From the NCBI RefSeq assembly GCF_040676615.1, contig NZ_JBFAPI010000002.1, forward strand, positions 618,136 through 682,135: DNA of 64,000 nt, in the 5' to 3' direction. Source of the stretch: Asanoa sp040676615. GTDB taxonomy: Bacteria; Actinomycetota; Actinomycetes; Mycobacteriales; Micromonosporaceae. The position numbers and the translations under genes were made by a program. This document shows, piece by piece, positions 16,296 through 24,608 of this stretch. Below the pieces are notes generated by a model, which was given only the letters and a program-made list of their open reading frames with translations, did not search any database and was not told the origin of the DNA. Position 1 is the stretch's first letter, and every line of letters starts with the position of its first letter.

Positions 16296-17464
16296 CGAGG
16301 GGCCGATCCGTCGTGGTCAGGGTCTCCGCCGAGCGCCGCGATGCCGAGCCAGTCGGCACAGACGTCGGAGGTCGCGGGGTGCAGCGAGCCACAGCGGGCG
16401 TCGCGGTAGAGCCGCTCCAGCGGATGCCCGCGCCGGGTCGCCGACGTGCCGGCCGCCTCCAGCATCGACGCGGCCACCTCGGCCGCGGTCGTGCCGGCGA
16501 GCAGCTTGGCCCGCCAGACCCAGCGGTTGGTCTCCGGGTCGCCGGGCTCCTCGTCGACCCGCCGGCCGGCCTCCGCGACCGCCAGCCGGGCGGCCGCCAC
16601 CGCCGCGTCGGCGCGACCCACCCGGGCCCGGACGGCCGGCAGGTGGGTCAGCTTGCGGGCCTTCAGGTGCTCGACCGCGGCGTCGATCGAGGCCTGCGCC
16701 ACACCGACGTAAACGGCCGCGTAGCTGGCGATCAGCCAGTGCGGCATGAGCTGGGCGACCACCAGCGCCAGCCCCTCCATGCCACCGAGCAGCCGGTCGG
16801 CCGGCACGGTCACGTCGAGGTGCAGGTCGTGCGAGGAGGTGGCCCGCATGCCGAGCGAGTCCCAGGTCTTCTCCACCTGTAGCCCGTCGCTGCCGGCCGG
16901 CACCAGGAACTGCGAGACCACCGACTGGTCACCCACGCTGCGGGCGGCCACGAGGTAGGCGTCGGCGTGACCGGCACCCGAGCAGAACGTCTTGGCGCCC
17001 TTGATGTGATAGCCACCGTCGACCACCTCGTAGGTGGTGGCCAGCTGGGACAGGCGCGAGCCGGCGCCACGTTCGCTCATCGCCACGCCGTACCAGGCGC
17101 CGTTGGCGGCGTCGGTGAGCAGCCCGTCACGGGCGGCCAGCGCGCTGTCGGGCAGGCCCAGCGAATCGGCCAACTCCTCGGTGACCGCTCCCAGCGCGCC
17201 GGTGACCGAGGCATGCATGTTGAACACCAGCGCCGACGCGCCGTTGCCGCGGGCCAATTCGTAGGCGACCGCCGTGTAGTCGGCGAAGCTGGCGCCCACA
17301 CCGCCCAGTGCCGAGGGCACCATCAAACCGAAGAGTCCGGCCGTACGCAGGTCCGCGAAGTCTTCGACCGGGAAGTCACCCGCCCGGTCGTAGTCACCCG
17401 CTCGAGCCGCCATTCGCGGCGCTATCCGTCGCGCCGAATCCAGCGCGTTCACCACCGCCACCAC
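16289..17464 (-). CDS. Acyl-CoA-dehydrogenase-fold flavoprotein of the PKS cluster
   Basis: About 391 residues. I chose the GTG at 17464 because GGAGGGGGC lies just upstream; a longer frame to 17518 would overlap the methyltransferase. Domains follow the acyl-CoA dehydrogenase order: helical N-domain, beta middle domain (WYGVAMSERGAGSRLSQL; KTFCSGAGHADAYL) and C-terminal helices ending HPLERLYRDARCGSLHPATS. That C-terminal motif also occurs in group D flavin monooxygenases, so it could hydroxylate the resorcinol ring rather than dehydrogenate a thioester. It lies between the methyltransferase and PKS genes. Confidence 0.85.
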   Translation of the reverse strand: MVAVVNALDSARRIAPRMAARAGDYDRAGDFPVEDFADLRTAGLFGLMVPSALGGVGASFADYTAVAYELARGNGASALVFNMHASVTGALGAVTEELADSLGLPDSALAARDGLLTDAANGAWYGVAMSERGAGSRLSQLATTYEVVDGGYHIKGAKTFCSGAGHADAYLVAARSVGDQSVVSQFLVPAGSDGLQVEKTWDSLGMRATSSHDLHLDVTVPADRLLGGMEGLALVVAQLMPHWLIASYAAVYVGVAQASIDAAVEHLKARKLTHLPAVRARVGRADAAVAAARLAVAEAGRRVDEEPGDPETNRWVWRAKLLAGTTAAEVAASMLEAAGTSATRRGHPLERLYRDARCGSLHPATSDVCADWLGIAALGGDPDHDGSAPRW

Positions 17465-17498
17465 TTGCCCCCTCCGGGTCCCAGCATTTGTCAACGTC

Positions 17499-18212
17499 CT
17501 AACGGTCCTTGCGGCCACGCCCCTGGTAGAGCACGGCGGTGGTCGCGACGGGAAGGATCCGCCGGCGGCCCGGGCGCGGGCGGCGACCGGCCAGCCACCC
17601 GGCGACCGCCGGCACCGACGGCCGGATGCCCCGCACCTCCAGCCGCACGCCGTGCGCCGCGCACAGCCGGGTCAGCCGGTCGGGGTCGACGAACAGAGCC
17701 GGATCGTGGATGCCGCGCGGCGCCCGCGGCATCCGCTCGGCCACGTGCACGGCGAGGACCCGGCACAGCGCGGTGTCGTTGAGCGTGTCGAGCACCAGCA
17801 GGCCGCCCGGGCGCAGCACCCGGCACACTTCGGCGACGGCGGCCGGCAGGTCGGGGACGTGCTCGAGGATCTCGCCGGCGACGACCACGTGCGCGCTGCC
17901 GGTGGCGAGCGGGATCGACGCGGCGTCACCGGCCACCGGCGTGACACCGTGGCTGGCGGCCTGCTCCAGTGCCGACATTGTCAGGTCGACACCGACATGG
18001 TGATAACCGTGCGCGCTCAGGTGCGGTGCCAGCAGCCCGGCGCCGCAGCCGACGTCGACCAGCACGGCGCCCGGCACGGTGGCCGGAGGCACCAGCCGGG
18101 CCCGGGCCTCGGCGAGCCAGTGCAGGATCGCGAAGGGGCCGTCCGGCCGCCACCATTCGCCGGCCAGCTCGTGGTACTGGCGCGGGTCGTTACGGAGGCG
18201 GGGAGACCGCAT
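17499..18212 (-). CDS. Class I SAM-dependent methyltransferase of the PKS cluster
   Basis: 237 residues from the ATG at 18212. Motif I VLVDVGCGAGLLAPHL and post-motif acid in HVGVDLTMSALEQA define a Rossmann methyltransferase of the UbiG/UbiE type; EILEHVPDLPAAVAEVCRVL is the usual motif II-III region. It probably O-methylates the polyketide-derived phenol or hydroquinone (inference from the cluster). It is the first gene of the minus-strand operon, with nested palindromes in the 63-bp space before the divergent UbiA gene. Confidence 0.88.
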   Translation of the reverse strand: MRSPRLRNDPRQYHELAGEWWRPDGPFAILHWLAEARARLVPPATVPGAVLVDVGCGAGLLAPHLSAHGYHHVGVDLTMSALEQAASHGVTPVAGDAASIPLATGSAHVVVAGEILEHVPDLPAAVAEVCRVLRPGGLLVLDTLNDTALCRVLAVHVAERMPRAPRGIHDPALFVDPDRLTRLCAAHGVRLEVRGIRPSVPAVAGWLAGRRPRPGRRRILPVATTAVLYQGRGRKDR

Positions 18213-18225
18213 TTGCAAAACGGTA

Positions 18226-18250
18226 CAGGCACGTCGTGCCTGGCACGACG
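18226..18250. promoter_or_regulatory. Two overlapping perfect palindromes between PKS operon and UbiA gene
   Basis: CAGGCACG-T-CGTGCCTG at 18226-18242 and CGTCGTGCC-T-GGCACGACG at 18232-18250 share their middle. They occupy the 63-bp divergent promoter region and are well placed as the operator of a dimeric repressor controlling both sides. Confidence 0.75.
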
Positions 18251-18275
18251 GCTCGCGAACCGACAGACTTCGTTC

Positions 18276-19115
18276 ATGTCTTGGTCTTTTCGGGCGCTGG
18301 TGCGCGCCTCCCACCCGGAGCCGGCCGCCGCGGTCACCACGGTCACCGCGTTGCTCGCCTGGGGTGTCGGGCACGACGGCGCCGGGATCGTCAAGACGGC
18401 CGGCGCGATCTTCGCCAGCCAACTCGCGATCGGCTGGGTCAACGACTGGCTCGACGCCGAGCGCGACCGGGCCGTCGGGCGGGCCGACAAGCCGGTCGCC
18501 GCCGGCGCGATCGACCGGCGGCTGGTCGGCTGGTGCGGGCTGGCCGCGTCGGTCGCCTGCGTGCTGGTCGCGCTGACCACCGGCTTTCCGGCGGCGCTGC
18601 TGATGATCGCGGCGCTGGTCTCCGCACTGCTCTACGACTGGCCGCTCAAGCTGACCCCGCTGTCCGTCCTGCCCTATGCGGTGTCGTTCGGTCTGTTGCC
18701 GGCGTTCGTGGTGGTCGCCCTACCCGGTGCACCGGCCCCGCCGGCCTGGCTGGTGCTGGCCGGCGCGTTGCTCGGCGCGGGCGCGCATTTCGCCAACGCG
18801 CTGCCGGATCTCGACGACGACAGCCGCACCGGTGTACGCGGCCTGCCGCAGCGGTTGGGCCCGGCCGGCTCGCGCCTCGCCGCAGCGGTCCTGCTGCTGG
18901 CCGCGACCGTCGCGCTGGTGGTCGGTCCGGCCGGTCCACCGTCCTGGGCCGGCGTCGCGGCCGTGCTGGTGGCGGCCGTGGTGCTGCCCCTCGGTTGGAC
19001 CCTGGGCCGCGCGGCCGCGGCCCGCGGTGGCCGGCCCGTCGCGATGTTCCAGTCGGTGATGGCGGTCGCCGTGATCGATGTGGTCCTGCTGGTCGCGAGC
19101 GGTCGCGTGGTGTGA
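18276..19115 (+). CDS. UbiA-family prenyltransferase
   Basis: 279 residues, eight or nine membrane helices. The first Asp-rich motif is intact in GWVNDWLDAERDRAVGRADK and the second in ANALPDLDDDSRTGVRGL, binding the prenyl diphosphate through Mg2+. It should attach an isoprenoid to the aromatic product of the divergent type III PKS operon; in the Actinoplanes alkyl-methoxyhydroquinone pathway a UbiA-like enzyme prenylates the phenolic oxygen. Substrate assignment is inference. Confidence 0.92.
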   Translation: MSWSFRALVRASHPEPAAAVTTVTALLAWGVGHDGAGIVKTAGAIFASQLAIGWVNDWLDAERDRAVGRADKPVAAGAIDRRLVGWCGLAASVACVLVALTTGFPAALLMIAALVSALLYDWPLKLTPLSVLPYAVSFGLLPAFVVVALPGAPAPPAWLVLAGALLGAGAHFANALPDLDDDSRTGVRGLPQRLGPAGSRLAAAVLLLAATVALVVGPAGPPSWAGVAAVLVAAVVLPLGWTLGRAAAARGGRPVAMFQSVMAVAVIDVVLLVASGRVV

Positions 19116-19238
19116 CCGCTCAGGAGCGCGGCGCGCTGCGTGCGGGTCGATCGTCCACCGCGGATCACGCCCCACTACCCTGGAGCGCGGCTTGCCGGAG
19201 AGGCCCGGCCGCGAGATCTGCAAGCGAGGAGGAGCGAC

Positions 19239-19949
19239 GTGACGCGCTCGAAGTTCCGGACCCGCCGTGCCGCGGTGCTGCTCGCCGGCCTGGCCGTCGC
19301 GGCATCGGCGAGCCTGCTGATGTCGGGCTGCGGTTCCGGCCAGACGTCGTCGACCGCCGACACGGTGCCGGCGATCGACGGCATCGACGCCGACCTGACC
19401 GCCAACAACGGCCAGGGCTCCTACAGCGTGCGCAACATGACCGTCGACTTCAAGCTCGAGGGCTACCCCGCCGGTTCCGACGCGCGGCTGTCCCTCGTGC
19501 TCTACAACAACACCGGCGAGCCGGTGACGGTGCGGGTCAGCAGCCCGGGCGCGGAGGCCGTGCGGCTGGTCAACCCCAACGCGACGCCGAGCCCCACGCC
19601 GGCGCAGCCGACCGCCACGGCCACGCCGACCGCCGGCGCCACCGGGACGCCGACGCCGACCACGCCCGCCGCGCCGGCCACCCAGGCGCCGGTCGGTGGC
19701 CCGGCCGAGCTCACCATCCCGCCGGCCGGCTTCGTGCAGCTCAACCAGCAGCAGGGTTCGTTCCTGCTGCTCACCGGGCTGACGAAGGCGCTCACCGCGG
19801 GCGACTCGGTGCCGGTGGTGTTCGACTTCGGCGGCCAGCAGCTCACCGCGCAGGCCGGGCTCGCGGTCCCGTTGTCGCCGGTGCCCCGCGGCCCGAAGGT
19901 CGTGCCGGACGAGGGCAACGAGGCCGATGTCGCGCCCAACCAAGGCTGA
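19239..19949 (+). CDS. LpqE-like lipoprotein
   Basis: 236 residues from a GTG preceded by GAGGAGGAG. The signal sequence ends in a lipobox (LLMSGCGSG). The mature part has an immunoglobulin-like pattern (SVRNMTVDFKLEGYPA; LVLYNNTGEPVTVRVSSPGA) interrupted by a Thr/Pro/Ala-rich linker. Position directly before radA-disA matches lpqE (Rv3584) in M. tuberculosis, and the assignment rests mainly on synteny. Function unknown; related folds include periplasmic copper chaperones, but no clear Met/His copper motif is visible. Confidence 0.8.
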   Translation: MTRSKFRTRRAAVLLAGLAVAASASLLMSGCGSGQTSSTADTVPAIDGIDADLTANNGQGSYSVRNMTVDFKLEGYPAGSDARLSLVLYNNTGEPVTVRVSSPGAEAVRLVNPNATPSPTPAQPTATATPTAGATGTPTPTTPAAPATQAPVGGPAELTIPPAGFVQLNQQQGSFLLLTGLTKALTAGDSVPVVFDFGGQQLTAQAGLAVPLSPVPRGPKVVPDEGNEADVAPNQG

Positions 19950-19978
19950 TTGTCAGACCTTCTCGATAGATTCCGCGG

Positions 19979-21379
19979 GTGAGCACCCGATCCGCGGCCA
20001 CGCGCCCGGCCTATGTCTGTGACGCCTGCGGCCACCAACCGCCCAAATGGCTGGGCCGCTGCCCCGAGTGCGGTGAGTGGGGCTCGGTCGTGGAGAGCAC
20101 GACCGGCCCGGCCGTCGGCGGCAAGGTGGTCGCCACCCGCCTGCCGTCCGAGCCGGCGCGTCCGATCGCCACGATCAGCGCCGCGCCGGCCCGGGCCCGC
20201 CCGACCGGCGTCAGCGAGCTCGACCGGGTGCTCGGCGGAGGCCTGGTGCCCGGCGCGGTGGTGTTGCTCGCGGGCGAGCCCGGCGTCGGCAAGTCGACCC
20301 TGCTGCTCGACGTGGCCCAGCGCTGGGCCGAGGCCGGTGAGACACCCTCGCTGGTGATCAGCGGCGAAGAGTCGGTCAGCCAGGTCCGGCTGCGTGCCGA
20401 GCGGATCGGGGCGCTCGACGAGCGGCTCTACCTCGCGGCCGAGAGCGACCTGGGTGCGGTGCTCGGCCATCTCGACGCGGTCAAGCCCGGCCTGCTGATC
20501 CTCGACTCGGTGCAGACCATCTCGCTGCCCGGGGCCGAGGGGGTGCCCGGCGGGGTGACTCAGGTGCGGGCGGTGACCGCGGCGCTCGTCTCGGTGGCCA
20601 AGGAGCGCGGCATCGCCACCGTGCTGGTCGGTCACGTGACCAAAGACGGCCAGGTGGCCGGGCCGCGGGTGCTCGAGCACCTGGTCGACGTGGTGCTCCA
20701 CTTCGAGGGCGACAAGCACTCGGCACTGCGCCTGGTGCGCGGCATGAAGAACCGCTTCGGCGCGGCCGACGAGGTCGGCTGCTTCGAGATGCACGAGGCC
20801 GGCATCGCCAGCCTGGCCGACCCGTCCGGCATGTTCCTGACCCGCTACGCCGAGGCCGTGCCGGGCACCTGCGTGACCGTGGCGATGGAGGGGCGACGCG
20901 CGCTGGTCACCGAGGTGCAGGCGCTGATCGGCGCGGCCGTGCCCGGTTCGCCCCGGCGCACCGTCTCGGGCATCGACAGCGCCCGGCTGGCCATGGTGCT
21001 GGCGGTGCTCCAGACCCGCACCAAGCAGCTCACCCTGCATGACCGCGAGGTCTTCGCGGCCACCGTGGGCGGCATTCGGGTCACCGAGCCGGCGGCCGAC
21101 CTGGCGATGGCCCTCGCGGTCGCCTCCGGGGGGCTCAACCTGGCGATATCGCCCCGGCTGGCCGCGATCGGCGAGGTCGGGCTGACCGGCGAGGTGCGCC
21201 GGGTCGGAGCGGTCCCCCGCCGGCTGGCCGAGGCGGCCCGGTTGGGCTTCCAATACGCGCTCGTGCCGCCGGGTTGCGGCCCGGCCAAGACCGGTGTCGC
21301 CGCGCCCGGGCTGCGGGTCGAAGAAGTCGCCGACCTCTCCTCGGCGTTGCAGTGGGCGGCGCGGTTCTCGGCCGAGTGA
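19979..21379 (+). CDS. radA: DNA repair protein RadA
   Basis: 466 residues from a GTG start. RadA (Sms) is a RecA-like ATPase that drives branch migration in recombination. In order: N-terminal zinc finger CDACGHQPPKWLGRCPEC (Cys14, 17, 28, 31), Walker A GEPGVGKSTL, the diagnostic KNRFG motif, and a C-terminal Lon-like domain (EVQALIGAAVPGSPRRTV). It lies upstream of disA, as in mycobacteria, and the intervening 125 bp hold the disA promoter. Confidence 0.97.
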   Translation: MSTRSAATRPAYVCDACGHQPPKWLGRCPECGEWGSVVESTTGPAVGGKVVATRLPSEPARPIATISAAPARARPTGVSELDRVLGGGLVPGAVVLLAGEPGVGKSTLLLDVAQRWAEAGETPSLVISGEESVSQVRLRAERIGALDERLYLAAESDLGAVLGHLDAVKPGLLILDSVQTISLPGAEGVPGGVTQVRAVTAALVSVAKERGIATVLVGHVTKDGQVAGPRVLEHLVDVVLHFEGDKHSALRLVRGMKNRFGAADEVGCFEMHEAGIASLADPSGMFLTRYAEAVPGTCVTVAMEGRRALVTEVQALIGAAVPGSPRRTVSGIDSARLAMVLAVLQTRTKQLTLHDREVFAATVGGIRVTEPAADLAMALAVASGGLNLAISPRLAAIGEVGLTGEVRRVGAVPRRLAEAARLGFQYALVPPGCGPAKTGVAAPGLRVEEVADLSSALQWAARFSAE

Positions 21380-21504
21380 CCAGCGGCGATTCGCCCGATT
21401 CAGCCGAACTTGCCGGCGGATCCGGCGACGTCGGGGCCCACTCGGCGGCCCCGGCGCCCAACCGTGACCGCAGCGAGTTCATGACGGTCCGTAGACTGTT
21501 GCCC

Positions 21505-22698
21505 GTGCCGTTCGACCGCGACCCCAACAAGACCCCTGGCGCGAGCCTGCCGGGCCGCGCTGGTGTCGCCGGCGCGCCACAGCAGCGAGTCGTCGGGTCA
21601 CCCGCGCCGGCGGTGTCGTCCAACGGCACCCCGACGGGCGACCCGTTGCGGGCCAACCTCGCACTGATGGCGCCCGGCACCGCCCTGCGCGACGGTTTGG
21701 AGCGGATCCTGCGGGGCCGCACCGGCGCGCTGATCGTGCTCGGCTACGACAAGGTGGTCGAGTCGATCTGCACCGGCGGCTTCCCGCTCGACGTCGAGTT
21801 CTCCGCGACCCGCTTGCGCGAGCTGTGCAAGATGGACGGCGCGGTGGTGCTCTCCAGCGACGGCACCCGCATCGTGCGGGCCGCCGTGCACCTGATGCCC
21901 GACCCGTCGATCCCGTCGGAAGAGAGCGGCACCCGGCACCGCACCGCCGAGCGGGTGGCCAAGCAGACCGGCTTCCCGGTCATCTCGGTCAGCCAGTCGA
22001 TGCGCATCATCGGCCTCTACGTCGCCGGCCACCGCCACGTCCTCGACGACTCGGCCGCCATCCTGTCCCGCGCCAACCAGGCGCTGGCGACCCTCGAGCG
22101 CTACAAGATGCGCCTCGACGAGGTCTCCGGCACGCTGTCGGCGCTGGAGATCGAAGACCTGGTCACGGTCCGCGACGCCGTCGCGGTCGTGCAGCGCCTC
22201 GAGATGGTCCGCCGGATCGCCGACGAGATCTCCGGCTACGTGGTCGAGTTGGGCACCGACGGCCGCCTGCTGGCCCTGCAACTCGATGAGCTGATGGCCG
22301 GCGTCGACGCCGACCGCACCCTGGTCATCCGCGACTACCTGCCGGTCGGCCGCCGCGCCCGCACCCTCGACGAGGCGCTGGTCGAGCTCGACCTCCTGTC
22401 GGCGACCGAGCTGATCGACCTGGTGGCCGTGGCCAAGGCGATCGGCTACCCGGGCGCCTCCGACGCGCTCGACGCCGCGGTCAGCCCGCGCGGCTTCCGG
22501 CTGCTGGCCAAGGTCCCCCGACTACCCGGCACGGTGGTCGACCGCCTGGTCGGCCACTTCGGCAGCCTCCAGCGCCTGCTCGGCGCCACGGTCGAAGACC
22601 TGCAGGCGGTCGACGGCGTGGGCGACGCCCGTGCCCGCGGTGTCCGCGAAGGCCTGTCCCGGCTGGCAGAAGCGTCCATCCTGGAGCGCTACGTCTAG
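21505..22698 (+). CDS. disA: DNA integrity scanning diadenylate cyclase DisA
   Basis: About 397 residues. DisA makes c-di-AMP while scanning DNA. The DAC domain carries the catalytic DGAVVLSSDG and GTRHRTAERVA motifs; a helical spine and C-terminal helix-hairpin-helix (DLQAVDGVGDARARGVREG) bind branched DNA. I prefer the GTG at 21505 because TAGACT (21492-21497) is spaced for a leaderless transcript starting there, giving MPFDRDPNKTPG. An ATG at 21481 in the same frame is the alternative (405 residues), though it would lie upstream of that promoter. Confidence 0.93.
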   Translation: MPFDRDPNKTPGASLPGRAGVAGAPQQRVVGSPAPAVSSNGTPTGDPLRANLALMAPGTALRDGLERILRGRTGALIVLGYDKVVESICTGGFPLDVEFSATRLRELCKMDGAVVLSSDGTRIVRAAVHLMPDPSIPSEESGTRHRTAERVAKQTGFPVISVSQSMRIIGLYVAGHRHVLDDSAAILSRANQALATLERYKMRLDEVSGTLSALEIEDLVTVRDAVAVVQRLEMVRRIADEISGYVVELGTDGRLLALQLDELMAGVDADRTLVIRDYLPVGRRARTLDEALVELDLLSATELIDLVAVAKAIGYPGASDALDAAVSPRGFRLLAKVPRLPGTVVDRLVGHFGSLQRLLGATVEDLQAVDGVGDARARGVREGLSRLAEASILERYV

Positions 22699-22703
22699 CC
22701 GGC

Positions 22704-23390
22704 CTACTTGAGGGTCAGCTTCACCGGGTTGCTGGTCTTGGTCGCCAGCCGGCCGAACACCTGATAGTCGCCTGCCGGCGGGATCGGGCCGTCGGCCAGG
22801 ATGCCGGCGCACTTGCTCACGTCGTGACCGTTCCAGTCGACCCGGTATTCGCGCTCGAAGCCCGGCGTGAACGGCTGCACGTCGGTGCCCTTGACATTGC
22901 CGCAGGTGTCCGAGGACCACACCTTCGCGGCGCCCTTCTTGATGTAGAGCTCCTGCTGGTCGGCGCCGACGTCACGGTTGCAGGTGCGCTTGCCGGAGTT
23001 CTTGATCCGCAATCGGATCGCGATCAGCGTGCCGCGGTCGGCCGAGGTCACCTCGGGCACCGGCGTGACCAGCATTTCCGCGTCGGTGCACGAGCCGTCG
23101 TCGGGCGGCGGTGCGGCGTCTCCGGTGCGCGGGGCCGGGTTGCTGGGCGGCGGGTCTTGGGTCGGCGCGGCCTCGTCGGTGGTCGGGTCGATCTGCGGCC
23201 GCAGGACGGTGGTCTTCGGCGCCGCGGCCGGTGCGCTGCTGTGTCCATTTTGGGCATTGCCCGACGAACTGGCATCGCCGCCCGAGCAGGACTGCACGAT
23301 AAGGAAGATAACGACCACGGCCGTGCCAAGCACAATTGCCCGACGCCGCCAGTAGACGGCGGGTGGCAGGGGGCCAACCGTCAGTCGCAT
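22704..23390 (-). CDS. Membrane-anchored secreted protein, Rv3587c-like by position
   Basis: 228 residues. An N-terminal membrane segment (IVLGTAVVVIFLIVQSC) is followed by a low-complexity Pro/Ala/Thr stretch and a beta-rich C-terminal domain of about 125 residues with four cysteines (CTDAEMLVTPVPEV, KRTCNRDVGADQQELYI, SDTCGNVKGTD, VSKCAGILA). The pattern suggests an extracellular immunoglobulin-like fold. The same position after disA in M. tuberculosis is held by Rv3587c. It converges on disA with a 5-nt gap. Confidence 0.8.
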   Translation of the reverse strand: MRLTVGPLPPAVYWRRRAIVLGTAVVVIFLIVQSCSGGDASSSGNAQNGHSSAPAAAPKTTVLRPQIDPTTDEAAPTQDPPPSNPAPRTGDAAPPPDDGSCTDAEMLVTPVPEVTSADRGTLIAIRLRIKNSGKRTCNRDVGADQQELYIKKGAAKVWSSDTCGNVKGTDVQPFTPGFEREYRVDWNGHDVSKCAGILADGPIPPAGDYQVFGRLATKTSNPVKLTLK

Positions 23391-23465
23391 GATGGGATCA
23401 CCGTATCGGTGCGCGCCGTTCTTGCCATTGCGACGCGCCGCGCGACATTCCGGCGCGCGGGTCGT

Positions 23466-24026
23466 TTACAGATAGACCTTGCGCTGATACAGCGCGTGCG
23501 CGCCGGCCACCCGGTCCAGGAACAGCATGCCCGCGCAGTGGTCGATTTCGTGTTGCAAAGCGCGGGCCTCGAACCCGTCCGTGGTGAGCCGCACCGGCTC
23601 GCCGGTGCCGGGCAGGGCGCCCTCCACCACCACCCGGCTGGCCCGCTTCACGTCGCCGGTCAGGTCGGGCACGGACAGGCAGCCCTCGCGCCCCGGACGC
23701 CAGCGGGTCGCGGAGACGATCGTCGCGTTGCAGAGCACGAACGTGCCGTGCACGGTCACCGCCTTCGGGTGGCCCGTCACGTCGACGGCGAACAGCCGCG
23801 CGGACTCGCCGATCTGCGGTGCCGCCAGCCCGACGCAGCCGGGCGAGACCCGCATGGTGGCGACCAGGTCGGCGGCCAGCCGGAGCACGGCCGGGTCGGT
23901 GGGGTCGACCTCGTCGCCGGCCCGGGCCAGCACCGGGTCGGGTGCGTTGACCACCGGCCGGACCACACCGGGTTGGGCCAGGGTGGCGAGCCAGGCGTCG
24001 AGGCTCACGCCGGCTTCACAGGACAT
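23466..24026 (-). CDS. def: Peptide deformylase
   Basis: 186 residues. Removes the N-formyl group from nascent proteins. All three metal/catalytic motifs are intact: GLAAPQIGES, REGCLSVPDL and LQHEIDHCAGMLFLD. The ATG lies inside the 3' end of the ACT gene (11-nt overlap); a GTG six codons in is an alternative. The position differs from the mycobacterial order, where a carbonic anhydrase gene sits in this interval. Confidence 0.95.
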   Translation of the reverse strand: MSCEAGVSLDAWLATLAQPGVVRPVVNAPDPVLARAGDEVDPTDPAVLRLAADLVATMRVSPGCVGLAAPQIGESARLFAVDVTGHPKAVTVHGTFVLCNATIVSATRWRPGREGCLSVPDLTGDVKRASRVVVEGALPGTGEPVRLTTDGFEARALQHEIDHCAGMLFLDRVAGAHALYQRKVYL

Positions 24027-24528
24027 CGGACTCGGCGCGGCGCAGCACGACGTCGACGCCCAGCCCGGCGGCGGCCGCGTTGAGCCGCTGCTCGGTCTGC
24101 TCGGCGGTGCCCGGCGGCAACTCCACCTCGGCCACCAGCACGTAGAGGGGGCCGGCGAGCCGAGTCGTCAGGTCGGTGATGTTGCCGCCGGCGTCGGCCA
24201 CGACCCGGGTCACCGCGGCCACGATGCCGAGCCGGTCGGCGCCGTGCACGCTGAGCACGTAGGGCTCGCCGGCCGGCGTGGTGGCCTCTTCCGGCCCGAC
24301 CGCCCGCACGGTGGCCAGCAGCCGGGTGCGCACGGCCAGCGGAGCGAGCGCGGCCTCGACCTCGCCCGCGTCGGGACCGGTGCACACCAGGGTCATCGCG
24401 AAGTGGCCGCGCAGCCGGGTCATCGTCGAGTCGGTGAGGTTGGCGCCCAGGTCGGCCAGCGCCTCGGCGACGTCGGCCACGATGCCGGGCCGGTCCCGGC
24501 CGATCACGGTGATCGCTAGCTCGTCCAC
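24016..24528 (-). CDS. Double-ACT-domain protein (GcvR-like)
   Basis: 170 residues made of two ACT domains: residues 1-80 (ELAITVIGRDRPGIVADVAE) and 88-165 (YVLSVHGADRLGIVAAVTRV). This layout matches the glycine cleavage system repressor GcvR group, which senses amino acids and acts through protein contacts; no DNA-binding domain is present. Overlap with def suggests joint translation. The ligand is unknown. Confidence 0.85.
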   Translation of the reverse strand: MDELAITVIGRDRPGIVADVAEALADLGANLTDSTMTRLRGHFAMTLVCTGPDAGEVEAALAPLAVRTRLLATVRAVGPEEATTPAGEPYVLSVHGADRLGIVAAVTRVVADAGGNITDLTTRLAGPLYVLVAEVELPPGTAEQTEQRLNAAAAGLGVDVVLRRAESDVL

Positions 24529-24608
24529 CCGACAGAGTCTGCCGGATCCGCACCCGAGCCGAAGGCCGCCGCGCGGAATGGCAGGATCGACGATGACGTG
24601 AAGGTGGC

